Positions 50,101 through 57,373 of a stretch of DNA of 64,000 bases are shown piece after piece (the stretch's first letter is position 1; every line of letters starts with the position of its first letter). This DNA comes from Branchipolynoe longqiensis (Eukaryota > Annelida > Polychaeta > Phyllodocida > Polynoidae), in contig JASIRB010000122.1 of assembly GCA_030323885.1 (NCBI GenBank), forward strand, positions 124,001 through 188,000, written 5' to 3'. Below the pieces are notes generated by a model that saw nothing but the letters and a program-made list of their open reading frames with translations, was not told the DNA's origin and ran no database searches. The position numbers and the translations under genes are program-made.

Positions 50101-51644
50101 GGTTCAATGTACGGCTAACCTATGCTGACCTAGCCCTAGTGTATGTGTAACCTATACCGGTGTATGTCCAGCGTATGCCCAGCATATGAGAACCATATGA
50201 GCCACACACTGGCATAGGTTTAAGATTTTGAACATGCACAACAATTTTTTGGCGGCTCGACCTATGCCGACCTATGCCGACCTATGAAAAGCATATGTGA
50301 TGTATATCAAACCTATGCATAACGTATGATGGTGTATGCCGATGTGTTCATCGAAAAGCGCATACGCCGGCATACGCTAACGTCGTAGTGTGACAAGCCC
50401 TTATACAAACTTACCATTCACTCCAATTGTGTGCTGTACATTTCCTGTTTGTTTTTATCTTTACGTTTGTGTGTCGTTGTTACGGTTGTGTATGTGCCTA
50501 TGTTTACGACCCATGTTCAATTTTATATCCACTTAAGCTAACCAAGAAATTTCTATTGGATTGTAATCGCATATACCTATATTGTGTCAGTCAGAAGCGG
50601 ACCCCACAGAGTATAGGCTACCAGCAGGGAAAGCACTCTAAATTAGAATATTAAACACACATTGTAAATAAAACTCAAACTAACATCACAGTGATGACAC
50701 AATAGTGGGCGCCCTTACAGTCTCAGCCACGGATGAGTTCGGAGGTCGCATACCCGGAGTGACATTTCCCACATGGGGGCGCTACGGGCTCAACACCCAG
50801 TCGCGGATTGACAATGCTATATGAATCGGCATGAATCTTTGACAGCTAATTTACTTTAAGATACTTAAGTGTAGAGAAAAAAGAAATGTAATTGATAGAG
50901 ATCCGTATCTGTTTACTTCCCGTTACGGCATACAGTTACTCTGCTCTTGGCCGTCTACCGAGGCATTGGCAGGCACGGTGGCGCCACCTAGTGGAGAAAC
51001 GGCGACAACACCGGAGCAGCATACAGCTCATACCACCGCACGTTTACCATTCGGTGGCGCCACCAGTGTCACTCTTGTCAAGTTGTAACCCAGATTGTCA
51101 GCAGTAATCAAAGACAGTGAGGTTCAGAATTATATGTACACTCAACTCTAAAATCGTAATAGTTTAAATCAGTATCTTTTTCCGTCCACAGTTGTATTGA
51201 ATGTATGCTATTTGGCACTTAAGTAGTCCTGCTATTGGGTCAATCTTTTCGCAATGTAGGTAGGCATAATCCTCCTATCGGGTCATTCTTTTCGTAGCGA
51301 AAGTAACCACTATTTGTTTAAATGCATAGTTCTATGAAACCATTATATTTTCACAAACAAAACATGTGGTGGACAGTTGGTGTCAATTCGGTGCATCCAC
51401 ATGAGTCTTGCATGGGGTTCGTAACGTGTAGTAGCCATTTGGTGAACTAATCATTTTGTAAACAGACAAATAAGAGAAATTTATAATAGTGGTGACAATT
51501 TAGTCTGTTCTAAACCAGATGTAAAATATTCGCATATTGGAGAATATGGAAGAATACTTGGAATATAAAAGAGAGAGTAATAAATAATATAAATTATTTT
51601 AAAATATAAGTGAATTATAGAATTAGGATGGGAACATATATATA

Positions 51645-51686
<42 letters not shown>

Positions 51687-54444
51687 TATGTATAATATAT
51701 ATTAAACAAAGATGGCAGAGCATTAACATTTTATTCTTAGCTTGACGAAAACGCAACAGCAACATTACTTTGATTGCCCTTGAAACTGCACTTGTGTTCC
51801 TACAAGTAAACAAGAATAGGAGACCGGACTACATGTGGATGTGGAGGTCAGGGTATCATTGACTATGTTAAGGTGGGAATGGTTACCACTTCTTTTCAAC
51901 TAATGACTTTGATGTGCTTGCCGAAATTATTTGGCAAACCTTCATTTAAAATATTTCTAAAGTTAGTCATTTTGCATCAAAGTTACTCTACAATAAACTT
52001 TAGTAGATTATAATAGGCATCATAATATAAAAAATATGCCAGAAATTAAAAAAACAACAGACAATGCTATGCACATTTAATTCCGCGCATTGAGTGAACA
52101 CAGGGCGCATTCGTGTGTTGTTGGTGCTGAGTTTAGACACACCTGGTAACCCTAGTTACGTAGCTAGGAATATGGCATGTCCCGCTAAAGCTGCCCCTTG
52201 TAGTGCCACAATGAATGAAACCTTTGGCCGGCTACGCTACTGAAACATCTGGTGGAATTATCTTTCCCGAAATTCAAACCTGGCAGATGTCGTTCAAAAA
52301 CCATTCCCCCATATCCCCTCGTCTTCCCCAAGTGACGGGAAGAACCATTCCCCCACATCCCCTCGTCTTCCCCAAGTGATGGGAAGAACCATTCCCTCAC
52401 AGCCCCTTGTCTTCCCCATGTAACGGGAAGAACCATTCCCCATAAGCAAATACGCTACAAATAGTACAATGCAATTCTCCCAAAGTTCTCCTATTCTGAT
52501 ACCACATTATATGTTTTAAATTATTTATCGACATAATAAAATATTAGTAACTGTCACCACATATAACTGGGGTATTAATGCTTCTGCACTTACAAATAAC
52601 GTGTTCTGATGAATACAATAGGTACCCCAAGAACGGGAAGAACGATTCCCCCACATCCCCTCGTCTTCCCCAAGTAACGGGAAGAACCATTCCCCACATC
52701 CCTTCGTCTTCCCCATGTAATGGGAAGAACCATTCCCTCACAGCCCCTTGCCTTCCCCAAGTAACGGGAAGAACCATTCCCCACAGCCCTTCGTCTTCCC
52801 CAAGTAATGGGAAGAACCATTCCCCACATCCCCTCGTCTTCCCCATGTAATGGGAAGAACCATTCCCCCACATCCCCTCGTCTTCCCCATCATTCCCCCA
52901 CCCCCTCGTCTTCCCCAATGTAACGGAAGAACCATTCCCCGGGTTCACATCCCCTCGTCTTCCCCAGTGAAGAACCATTCCCCACACCCCTCTCTTCCCA
53001 ATATGGGAAGAACCATTCCCACATCCCTCATCTTCCCAATGAACGGGAAGAACACATCCCCACATCCCCTCGTCTTCCCCAAGTGACGGGAAGAACCATT
53101 CCCCACAGCCCCTCGTCTTCCCCAAGTGACGGAAGAAACCATTCCCCCACACCACATTCCCCCATCCCCCACTTGGAAGAACCATTCCCCACAGCCCCAC
53201 GTCTTCCCAAGGCCAGAGAAAACCATTCCACAGGATGTCTTCACCCAAGTAGTGACGGGAAGAAATTCCCCCACATCCCCTCGTCTTCCCCAAGTGACGG
53301 GAAGAACCATTCCCCACATCCCTCGTCTTCCCCAAGTAACGGGAAGAACCATTGCCCCATATCCCCCACATTCACCCTCGTCTTCCCCAAGTGACGGGAA
53401 ACCTTGCCACAGCCCCTCTCTTCCCCCAATGACGGGAAGAACCCCCCACATCCCCTCGTCTCCCCAAGTGACGGAAAACCATTCCCCACACCCCTCGTCT
53501 TCCCCAAGTGACGGGAAGAAACCATTCCCCATTCCCCCAATTCCCCCCCTCGTCTCTTCCCCAAGTGACGGGAAGAACCATTCCCCACAGTCCCTCGTCT
53601 TCCCAAGTGACGGAAGAACCATTCCCCACATCCCCTCCTTCTCCCCAAGTGACGGGAAGAACCATTCCCCCACACCCCTCGTCTCCCCAAGTAACGGGAA
53701 AACATTCCCCCACACTTCTTCCCAAGTGACGGGAAGAACCATTCCCCAATCCCTCGTCTTCCCAAGTGACGGGAGAACCATTCCCACAGCCCCTTTCTTC
53801 CCCAAGTGATTGGGAAAACCATTCCCCCCAGCCCCTCGTCTCCCCAAGTGACGGAAGAACCATTCCCCACCATCCCCCACCATTCAGCCACCTCGTCTTC
53901 CCCAAGTGATGGGAAAACCATTCCCCACACGCCCCTCCCTGCAAAGATGCGTCCCTCGTCTTCCCCAAGTATGGAAGAACATTCCCCCACAGCCCTCCCC
54001 CCAGCCCCTCATCTTCCCCAAGTGACGGGAAGAACCATTCCCCCACAGCCCCTCGTCTTCCCCAAGTAACGGGCAGGCAACAACACAACGTGGTACTGTT
54101 TTGGTAGTTTTTTGTTCAAGTCATAGCACCCATAGAGCCCAGCTGTTTGTGCCAAGTGTGGGTTGGCGCGGACTGAGCTTCTCTGGGTGACTGTTGCCAG
54201 GGTGCACCTGAAGCAGTGCTGCCTGCTCGACTCTACGCAGCGGGGTGCCGAGGTGCGGCGGTTGGTCCGCACCTTCACGCTGCACTACCTGAAGCCGGAC
54301 GGCGTCCTGCTGCTCCGCCTCCTGGAGCACAACACCTCGCAGCTCATCACGCTCCACCTGCTGGCCGCCCTCTGGAGTCGCTTCAGGACGTCGCACCTAC
54401 TGGAGGAGGAGGAAGCGGGCGAGAAGCAGGCACTGCACACCTAG
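26228..54444 (+). CDS. Innexin gap-junction protein, seven coding exons
   Basis: Joined coding exons: 26228-26423, 35243-35439, 42291-42445, 43135-43306, 43814-43930, 45046-45191, 54201-54444; 1,227 nt, 408 aa, all introns GT-AG and all phases compatible. Innexins form hexameric or octameric channels in the plasma membrane that dock as invertebrate gap junctions or open as hemichannels. Visible hallmarks: four membrane segments (~33-50, ~104-122, ~203-230, ~291-320), the YYQWV signature at 103-107 in TM2, first-loop cysteines C58/C60/C76, and second-loop cysteines C263 (FPRVTWCDF) and C280 (TVQCVLPIN). The length is typical of the family. The first of two adjacent ATGs was taken as the start. 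Introns total ~27 kb and are full of mobile elements, yet the coding sequence shows no break. Confidence 0.93.
26882..27834. mobile_element. PIF/Harbinger-type MITE (copy 2) in innexin intron 1
   Basis: A ~953-bp element with ends GGGGCTGTCACATTATGACA and (reverse) GGGCCTGTCACATCACAACG. It is flanked by TTA at 26878-26880 and TTA at 27836-27838, separated from the termini by one base on each side. The interior is packed with ACGTT/CGTATG words. At 27250-27300 it keeps a TATATATAAGG box and a GTTTCTCCACCATG stretch that resemble the start of the Myb-type gene of the full Harbinger element (45758-45806). It is probably an internally deleted derivative of such an element. ORFs inside are not conserved. 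Confidence 0.8.
27855..27921. repeat. (TA)n tract and left copy of a 31-bp flanking direct repeat
   Basis: After a TATATA tract, 27891-27921 (ACATACATACATATATAAGC and 11 more bases) is identical to 34087-34117. The two copies bracket the gypsy/SINE cluster. Confidence 0.85.
27922..29054. other. GC-rich region downstream of gypsy integrase, possible 3' UTR/LTR
   Basis: For a minus-strand gypsy element this is where the 3' LTR should lie. No matching copy was found at 33361-33645 or 34190-35070, so an LTR is not demonstrated. A 158-aa plus-strand frame (28123-28599) has no recognisable features and is treated as chance in GC-rich DNA. Confidence 0.35.
29055..30857 (-). pseudogene. Gypsy integrase, split by an in-frame TAG
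   Basis: The upstream part holds the H-H-C-C region (HFGRVRSTKR...CHKCQVM) and the first catalytic Asp in ACDFVSG. After TAG at 30084 the downstream part continues in the same frame with LVDNWAFES, where SDxGxxF is expected, then YSPQSDGTLERFNKTL with the catalytic Glu. A basic C-terminal tail (RRSERLAVRRR) follows. The second-Asp box is altered, with SDQG-type residues replaced. Confidence 0.8.
30861..32150 (-). pseudogene. Gypsy reverse transcriptase and RNase H, split by an in-frame TAG
   Basis: The RT core has IRFCIDYKKLN, TLDLQSGYHQV, FGLCNAP and the active-site YLDDIIVF. A TAG at 31509 follows. The frame then continues with the thumb (LGHVVSVKGIKADPEK, SFLGFVSYYRDFI) and RNase H (LDTDASGFAISGVL, E in KRELMAIV, QTDHHSLRWLL). 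Catalytic residues of both activities are preserved, so the stops are relatively recent. Confidence 0.85.
32452..33360 (-). pseudogene. Gypsy protease domain with altered active-site residue
   Basis: A 302-aa piece containing YFLVESGAAVTCVGRKF near residue 125 and GILGAEFLEYY further on. These match the retropepsin active-site loop and the ILGxDFL box, but the catalytic Asp of D-S/T-G-A is Glu here. Upstream ~110 residues are low in conserved features and may be a gag tail. Confidence 0.7.
33646..33769 (-). mobile_element. SINE, partial copy
   Basis: It carries the head of the SINE (GTAGTGGTCTGCACTGACCT on the minus strand) through the D-arm part of the tRNA-like unit (GGTGTAATGGTTAGCAC), then stops where it meets gypsy DNA. 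The T-arm and tail are missing. Confidence 0.8.
33903..34083 (-). mobile_element. SINE, full-length copy (~180 bp)
   Basis: Minus strand: a ~75-bp 5' head starting GTAGTGGTCTGCACTGACCT, a 72-nt tRNA-like unit at 33935-34006, then a tail of GCAATATTTCCCATTTTCAT and CACCCCCACAAC. A B-box-like GGTTCGAGTCC is present. This is the best reference copy of the family in the window. Confidence 0.85.
34087..34180. repeat. Right copy of the 31-bp flanking repeat plus (TA)n
   Basis: 34087-34117 is identical to 27891-27921, followed by TATATATG microsatellite sequence. Confidence 0.85.
34185..35110. other. Unclassified ~0.9-kb block, possibly a solo LTR
   Basis: No ORF. An AATAAA box near 34535 followed by GTGAGCTC, and a GCCACCATTTGTGG stretch near 34278, recall LTR/primer-site sequence. 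No second copy exists in the window to test this. A (TA)n tract follows at 35120-35175. Confidence 0.25.
35243..35439 (+). CDS. Innexin exon 2 (aa 66-131)
   Basis: Preceded by TTTGCTCCTCAG and followed by GTACCA. Encodes the rest of extracellular loop 1 (KICWVSNTY) and TM2 with YYQWVPLILLLQALLF, the family signature. Ends in phase 0. Confidence 0.95.
35440..36261. other. Innexin intron 2, first part; nothing recognised
   Basis: AT-rich intronic sequence without repeats or ORFs of note. Confidence 0.5.
36262..36758 (+). repeat. 40-bp minisatellite, left part (~12 units)
   Basis: The unit is TATGTCTATGTCTGTCCCTC then AGACTGGGTACAACTTCCTG. The first units are the most diverged. The array is interrupted at 36758 by a LINE and resumes at 41373. 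Each unit holds a pyrimidine-rich stretch ending in CAG. Confidence 0.95.
36765..37609 (+). pseudogene. LINE ORF1 (Gag-like), 5' truncated
   Basis: Contains tandem zinc knuckles around 36955-37095 (CFQCQKFDHGKDRC, CFKCGQKGHDNTSC, then CLGDH..C), typical of I/Jockey-type ORF1 nucleic-acid-binding proteins, and a Ser/Thr/Lys-rich tail. The upstream portion reads in frame from the minisatellite, which is fortuitous. ORF1 overlaps ORF2 by a few bases (ATGACAG at 37606). Confidence 0.85.
37606..41133 (+). pseudogene. LINE ORF2: endonuclease, reverse transcriptase, RNase H
   Basis: Endonuclease motifs LIQWNCRGFR and GSDHFPI (~38094), RT motifs YRPIALTS, FFDLEKAYDTMW, GVPQGSIL and FVDDF (~39475), RNase H YTDGSKDQSR, AEARAL and WVPGHAG, and a C-terminal CIGC...H...C finger at ~40957-41007. 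It is broken by stops at 37798, an in-frame TGA at about 38544, one at 39864 and one at 40666, and by frameshifts near 37830, 38905, 39470 and 40100-40340. All domains are present but it is non-functional. Confidence 0.88.
41373..42285 (+). repeat. 40-bp minisatellite, right part (~23 units), abutting exon 3
   Basis: Same unit as 36262-36758, more homogeneous, with occasional 6-bp TATGTC insertions. The final unit leads directly into the exon 3 acceptor (TATGTCGCTCAG). No plus frame contains a stop across most of the array, and one frame is continuous with exon 3. Confidence 0.95.
42291..42445 (+). CDS. Innexin exon 3 (aa 132-183)
   Basis: Follows TATGTCGCTCAG, ends at AG|GTAGGG in phase 2. 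Encodes the cytoplasmic loop helix (TEKIMNHMIRQVTDYL). Confidence 0.9.
42745..43096. mobile_element. TTAAAGTTGCA-family MITE, copy 2, in innexin intron 3
   Basis: 352 bp, TTAAAGTTGCATAGTCCGAT to (reverse) TTAAAGCTGCATAGTCCGAT. Collinear with copy 1. Ends 38 bp before exon 4. Confidence 0.9.
43135..43306 (+). CDS. Innexin exon 4 (aa 183-240)
   Basis: Preceded by TTTGTGTGACAG; ends at GAG|GTTCGC. Encodes TM3 (YLVVKLLYVLNAVGQIVLLN) and the start of extracellular loop 2. Confidence 0.93.
43814..43930 (+). CDS. Innexin exon 5 (aa 241-279)
   Basis: Preceded by TCATACGCAG, followed by GTATGT. Encodes extracellular loop 2 with FPRVTWCDF and HRHTVQ, the conserved docking region. Confidence 0.94.
44167..44185. 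repeat. Poly(C)-rich tract in intron 5
   Basis: Cytosine run within a C-rich stretch of intron 5. Confidence 0.8.
44472..44660. repeat. 189-bp segment duplicated at 52442-52630
   Basis: ATAAGCAAATACGCTACAAA to ACAATAGGTACCCCAA. 188 of 189 positions are identical to the second copy, in the same orientation. It is ordinary intron 5 sequence here. Confidence 0.95.
45046..45191 (+). CDS. Innexin exon 6 (aa 280-328)
   Basis: Preceded by GTACTCGTTGCAG, followed by GTGAGT. Encodes the last loop cysteine (CVLPINLFNEKIF) and TM4 (FLWFWLVFVAILSVFSLLLW). Confidence 0.95.
45758..45766 (+). promoter_or_regulatory. TATA box of the Harbinger Myb-type gene
   Basis: GTATAAATA lies just before the first ATG (45771). 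Because of this closeness, and because GCCACCATGCC (ATG at 45804) has a better start context, the second ATG is preferred. The same layout survives in the MITE at 27250-27300. Confidence 0.5.
45804..47070 (+). pseudogene. Harbinger Myb/SANT-MADF-like accessory protein, frameshifted
   Basis: The N-terminus is Ser/Pro/His-rich with repeated HHSPQ units (about 45966-46030). The DNA-binding domain (EEDQMLNFLQENPVIWNVEM, then YRRSDRKGKMWEDQANRMG) is read one frame away, from about 46230, so a frameshift separates them. A GT-AG intron is likely at 46540-46788 (donor ACTGTAAGTA, acceptor TTTTGTCATGCAG). The next exon has an in-frame TAG at 46840 before KRAAPDDANLLTTIQKRV. In this superfamily the protein escorts the transposase to the DNA ends. 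Confidence 0.7.
47070..47790 (+). other. Low-complexity Ala/Pro/Ser-rich region of the Harbinger element
   Basis: Overlapping frames in GC-rich repetitive sequence (GCTGC/CTCAGC). It may be the frameshifted C-terminus of the accessory gene. No domain was recognised. Confidence 0.35.
48115..48290. repeat. Polypyrimidine (CT)n/(CCCTCT)n tract
   Basis: About 175 bp of almost pure C/T between the two convergent Harbinger genes. Confidence 0.9.
48800..49909 (-). CDS. PIF/Harbinger DDE transposase
   Basis: An open frame of 369 aa from the ATG at 49909. The ORF extends 30 codons upstream, but a TATATAAAG box (minus strand, ~49957-49965) lies in that extension, so the internal Met is preferred. It has an N-terminal helical DNA-binding part (FVNFMRMPPQLFDEIVARV), then the DDE_Tnp_4 nuclease with D192 (GTMDGKDI), D239 (GSASDAQIY) and E316 (RRVVENDFG). 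It cuts and pastes elements carrying the matching ends, so it could in principle mobilise the MITEs at 6031 and 26882. No stop or frameshift was seen in the catalytic domain, unlike its partner gene. Confidence 0.9.
   Translation of the reverse strand: MDVQTLHLQFQHQYRIAPYQHELSLYLMVLLAARLQRRRRRQRQTMWVTPWIGRWAQFGLYDKLMVQLRSEDTVSFVNFMRMPPQLFDEIVARVGQWIKKKRTTYRVALEPALKIALTLQHLASGNKYSSMKFGWRVPHNTQSLIVCEVCQALVNEYLDEVMTCPTTPQGWRAIADQFLEKWNFSHTCGTMDGKDIACRCPPKSGTLYYNYKGFYSVILLALVDVFIWADLGGMGSASDAQIYNESELKAGTEGGTMGFLHPELIVDGQKDVPYFLISDDAFALRRTMMKLYSRRGLTNEERLFNYRLSRARRVVENDFGILANRFQVLLNTMQHHPSTMKVIITACMVVHNLMRMRYPALQNQQLDRP
50401..52280. other. Innexin intron 6, middle part; no gene
   Basis: It contains CTCF-like words at 50979-50994 and 51052-51068, a (TA)n microsatellite at 51640-51690, and a diverged fragment of the TTAAAGTTGCA MITE family around 51890-51990. 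No ORF of interest. Confidence 0.5.
52300..54075 (-). repeat. ~44-bp minisatellite, about 36 units
   Basis: The unit is CCCCACATCCCCTCGTCTTC, CCCAAGTGACGGGAAGAACCATTC on the plus strand. There are many 1-3-bp deletions, especially from 52870 to 54000. It is interrupted at 52442-52630 by the 189-bp copy from intron 5. The long ORFs called on both strands here (for example 52945-53883 minus) are repeat translations. Confidence 0.93.
52442..52630. repeat. 189-bp copy of intron 5 sequence inside the minisatellite
   Basis: Differs from 44472-44660 by a single A/G at about 52530. Junctions are abrupt: ATTCCCC|ATAAGC on the left and ACCCCAA|GAACGGGAAG on the right. No terminal repeats or target duplication are evident. 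Confidence 0.95.
54201..54444 (+). CDS. Innexin exon 7, C-terminus and stop (aa 328-408)
   Basis: Preceded by GGTGACTGTTGCCAG. Encodes the cytoplasmic C-terminus with the family-conserved LKPDGVLLLRLLEHNTS block and an acidic HLLEEEEAGEKQ tail; TAG at 54442-54444. Confidence 0.93.
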
Positions 54445-54591
54445 GGGAGACTGCTTCCATGTGCAACAAACACTCATTGGTGCATTGGTGTCAGTGGTAC
54501 CCTGCTGAGGTTAGCTGCCGCCAGCTTCATATGGAACCGTAGTACGCTGTCACAGCTCCAGTTCGGCTGTTTCCACATTTGTAACCATGAC

Positions 54592-54597
54592 AATAAA
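54592..54597 (+). terminator. Poly(A) signal of the innexin gene
   Basis: AATAAA, 148 bp after the stop codon. It is the first such signal downstream. Confidence 0.65.
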
Positions 54598-54754
54598 CTA
54601 TGTAGCATACTAACACTAACTTTCCCTTGGAAACAATCAAACGTAACGAGTGCAGGCCTCTATTTATAATGGGGTTTTATTTGTTATTTCATGAGATATT
54701 CCGTATATTCAATTTATTCAATAAATTCACAAACAATTAAATCAATTGTCTTAA

Positions 54755-54818
54755 TTAGGTGGGGGTGGAGGTGGTGGTGGTGGTGGTGGGGTTTGGGGTG
54801 GGGGTGGGGGTGGGAGCA
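54755..54818. repeat. (GGT)n / (GGGGGT)n microsatellite
   Basis: G-rich simple repeat; potential G-quadruplex sequence. Confidence 0.9.
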
Positions 54819-54881
54819 TCTTGTTAGCAAGCCTCGAGGCGCTGCTACTACTGATACAATTCATACGGCATGACACAAGCA

Positions 54882-55510
54882 GAGAGCGTGTATATAAACA
54901 GATGAGAGGGACAACTCCCGCGAAAAACGGTAACACAGGCTACAGTGGCGTTCCTGGCGGTTAGTGTTGAACAAGCCTTGAGTTTGCCGGTACGCTCAGT
55001 GCAAAACATTTGTTTTTATTCAAAATTAATAGAAATCCAGAACCCTAACCTTATAAATTCAATATAATCTTGTTGGTAAACATGTTTTCTATATGTGTAC
55101 TAAGCGGCTTGTTTCTATTTGGTGTAGTTTTAGAGATATTTCACTTTTTCTGTAGGAAGATTGCACACGACCATTGACAATGCCTTGAGTTTGCCGTACG
55201 CGTAGTGAAAAACGTCAGTTTTATTCCAAATTAATAGAAATCCAGAACCCTAACCATATCAATTTAATATAATCTTGTTGGTAAACATGTTTTCTATGTG
55301 TATTCCAATCAGTTTGTTTCTAGGTGGTGTAGTTTTAGAGATATTTCACTTTTTCTGGATGAAGATTGCACACGACCATTGACAATGCCTTGAGTTTGAC
55401 AGCTGTGTCATATACTGTTCAACAACCACCACTTGGAGCGCCACAGTCGGCAGATGTTACATGCTCTAGTATGGGAGTTGTCCCTCTCATCTGTTTATAT
55501 ACACGCTCTC
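54882..55510. mobile_element. Mutator-like MITE with 10-bp target duplication and tandem core
   Basis: Terminal inverted repeats of about 38 bp (54882-54919 and 55473-55510) start GAGAGCGTGTATATAAACAG. The element is flanked by TGACACAAGC at 54871-54880 and again at 55511-55520, a perfect 10-bp direct repeat. A 9-10-bp target duplication is typical of Mutator-like elements. The core (about 54970-55400) is two units of ~206 bp, homologous in inverse orientation to the core of the MITE at 23606-24111. Confidence 0.85.
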
Positions 55511-55560
55511 TGACACAAGCCTTGAATACACCATGCCAAACAGAACTCAGATTCCTTCTA

Positions 55561-55753
55561 CAGTAAAGCCTCCCTAACCGACCACCTCCACTGAACGACC
55601 ACTCCCCTATATCGTTCGCTTTATTTGGGTCCTAAACGATCGCCCATATAATACCATTGTACCAATTAAAAAAACCTCTCTAAACCGACCACCTCCCTAA
55701 ATGGACCATTTAAAGTCGGTCCCATGGTCGGTCGGTTTAGAGAGGTTTTACTG
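55561..55753. mobile_element. Tigger/pogo-type MITE
   Basis: A 193-bp element flanked by TA. Ends are CAGTAAAGCCTCCCTAACCG and (reverse) CAGTAAAACCTCTCTAAACC. CAGTA(A)AACCTC termini with a TA target are typical of pogo/Tigger elements of the Tc1-mariner group. A second inner copy of the CGACCACCTCCCTAAA phrase lies near 55687. Confidence 0.85.
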
Positions 55754-56862
55754 TATATCAGTATGTTTATATGGGTCGTTTCATGGTAAATGGGGCCAAA
55801 GTGTGACATGAGGGTCAACAATGAATATTGTGTATTTTCCAAATGCTTTCACTGAGTAGCCAACTCTTGTCCATATATATCCTGGTAATGTGAAGGAAAA
55901 GATAGTTGAGGTTACCATTCTGTCAGAAAAGCAAGAAATAATTGAGTAGCCAGCCCTAAGTGTGGACTTATTAATCACTAACTGTGGATTTATTAATCAA
56001 ATCAATTATTTAATCAAATTTATTGCATGAAACAATTAATTTTTACATTGTGATCCGCTAAGTATAGAAATGCACTGTAAAGAAATCTGCAAAGGATGGT
56101 TATATCTTTCTCAGTTTTGAGTTGTGGATGTAACAGAATAGAAAGGGACACCAACAATAATATGGAACTTCAATATCTTTTCATAAAGCTTTGTAGAAAA
56201 ATTATATTACTAGTGATGGTTCTAGAAAACAGCCTTACACATGCAACAATAGCAACTGTTATTTTTTACTGAAGCTCTGGTATTCCCAGAATAACATATT
56301 TCCTAATTTAACAAGCATGGGACAAGCAGGGGACACGACAGTTACGTCCAGAACCAGTTTAATCACCCTGGAATATTAGATATAAAAAATATATATGCAT
56401 GCAAAATGAATATTTATTTCAAGTAAGAGTCTTTTATTATTTCATTGACTAACATGTAACATTCTAGGCAAAATAAAGGTCTAGTAGGCTGTAGAAAAGT
56501 CCAAATTCTCCATGTCACAAATTAATGCCTTTAAAATACAATATTTTTGGAATGAACATCTTGGCTTTTTTTTACTATGTCACATTATGTCTTAATCCTT
56601 TTCATATCTATCTCTCCAAAGTGTAGGATACCAGTTCTATAAAGAAAATACCTCCTCTACTCTTTCCATAATTGTTTTTGACAATTACATACTGAAAAGT
56701 ACATTGGCCACATTTGCCATGAAGCGACCCATATTTGTTCTGTAAGATAAAACATAACTGGGAGACATTACACATTATAATCGGTCAGGCACGGTTGGAT
56801 TCACCCAAGTTTGCAAGCATGGGTTATTGTATTAACTGAACTGCATGTAACTAATATATGTA
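55754..56862. other. AT-rich intergenic, nothing recognised
   Basis: No ORF, repeat or RNA gene could be supported. Confidence 0.4.
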
Positions 56863-57265
56863 TTAAAGCTGCAATAATCCGATGAATGTGTCAACATTTC
56901 GAAATCAAAACACTTATGTACACTTGAACCTACATATCCAACTTAGATACTGATGCAATCATTAAGCATTTGTTGATTCATAGAAGGGAACACTCAATTT
57001 GTTAGAACCTGTTTCTGCTGAAGCCTTTGTGGTAAGAAATTTGACAAGCACGCCAACATTAAAGTTGCATATTCCGATGGCTTTCAAATTGTTGCCTCCT
57101 TTTTGAGATAAATATATTAGGTTGACCATTACAATCTGATATTCAATATTCCGGAGTAACTTTGATGAAAAGTGGCTAGATTTGGAGTAATTTGAACTGA
57201 AAGAACACAATATAATTTCGGCAAGCTTGCCAAAAGTCCTGTAGTTATGCTCTAGATTGCCATCT
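56863..57265. mobile_element. TTAAAGTTGCA-family MITE, two fused halves
   Basis: 56863-57056 is the right half of the element in reverse orientation (TTAAAGCTGCAATAATCCGA). At 57059 the left half begins in forward orientation (TTAAAGTTGCATATTCCGAT). The two meet end to start. Confidence 0.7.
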
Positions 57266-57373
57266 CATGATGGTCATGTGATGTGAGTTTACCTAGTAAT
57301 GTGTAGGTAGTCTGGTCCCCTATCATTTTCTACTGGCCAAGTCAGGTTCATCCACCTAGTAAGTGTCATCTGC

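Larger units (their letters stand above)
45353..50400. mobile_element. PIF/Harbinger DNA transposon in innexin intron 6
   Basis: A ~5.05-kb element with terminal inverted repeats GGCCCTGTCACACTACGACG (left) and GGGCTTGTCACACTACGACG (right, reversed), matching except at the second to sixth bases. Subterminal ~400-bp zones on both sides are packed with CGTATG/CATACG words. Two convergent genes lie inside: a Myb-type gene on plus and the DDE transposase on minus, the standard two-gene layout. Flanks are TAA-like on the left and TTA on the right; an exact 3-bp duplication is not resolved. Confidence 0.9.

Noticed and set aside
52544..54088. Several 200-310-aa frames on both strands rich in GEDEG/WG or TGRTIPHS
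   Set aside because: They are translations of a ~44-bp minisatellite with indels; no start context, splice sites or family.
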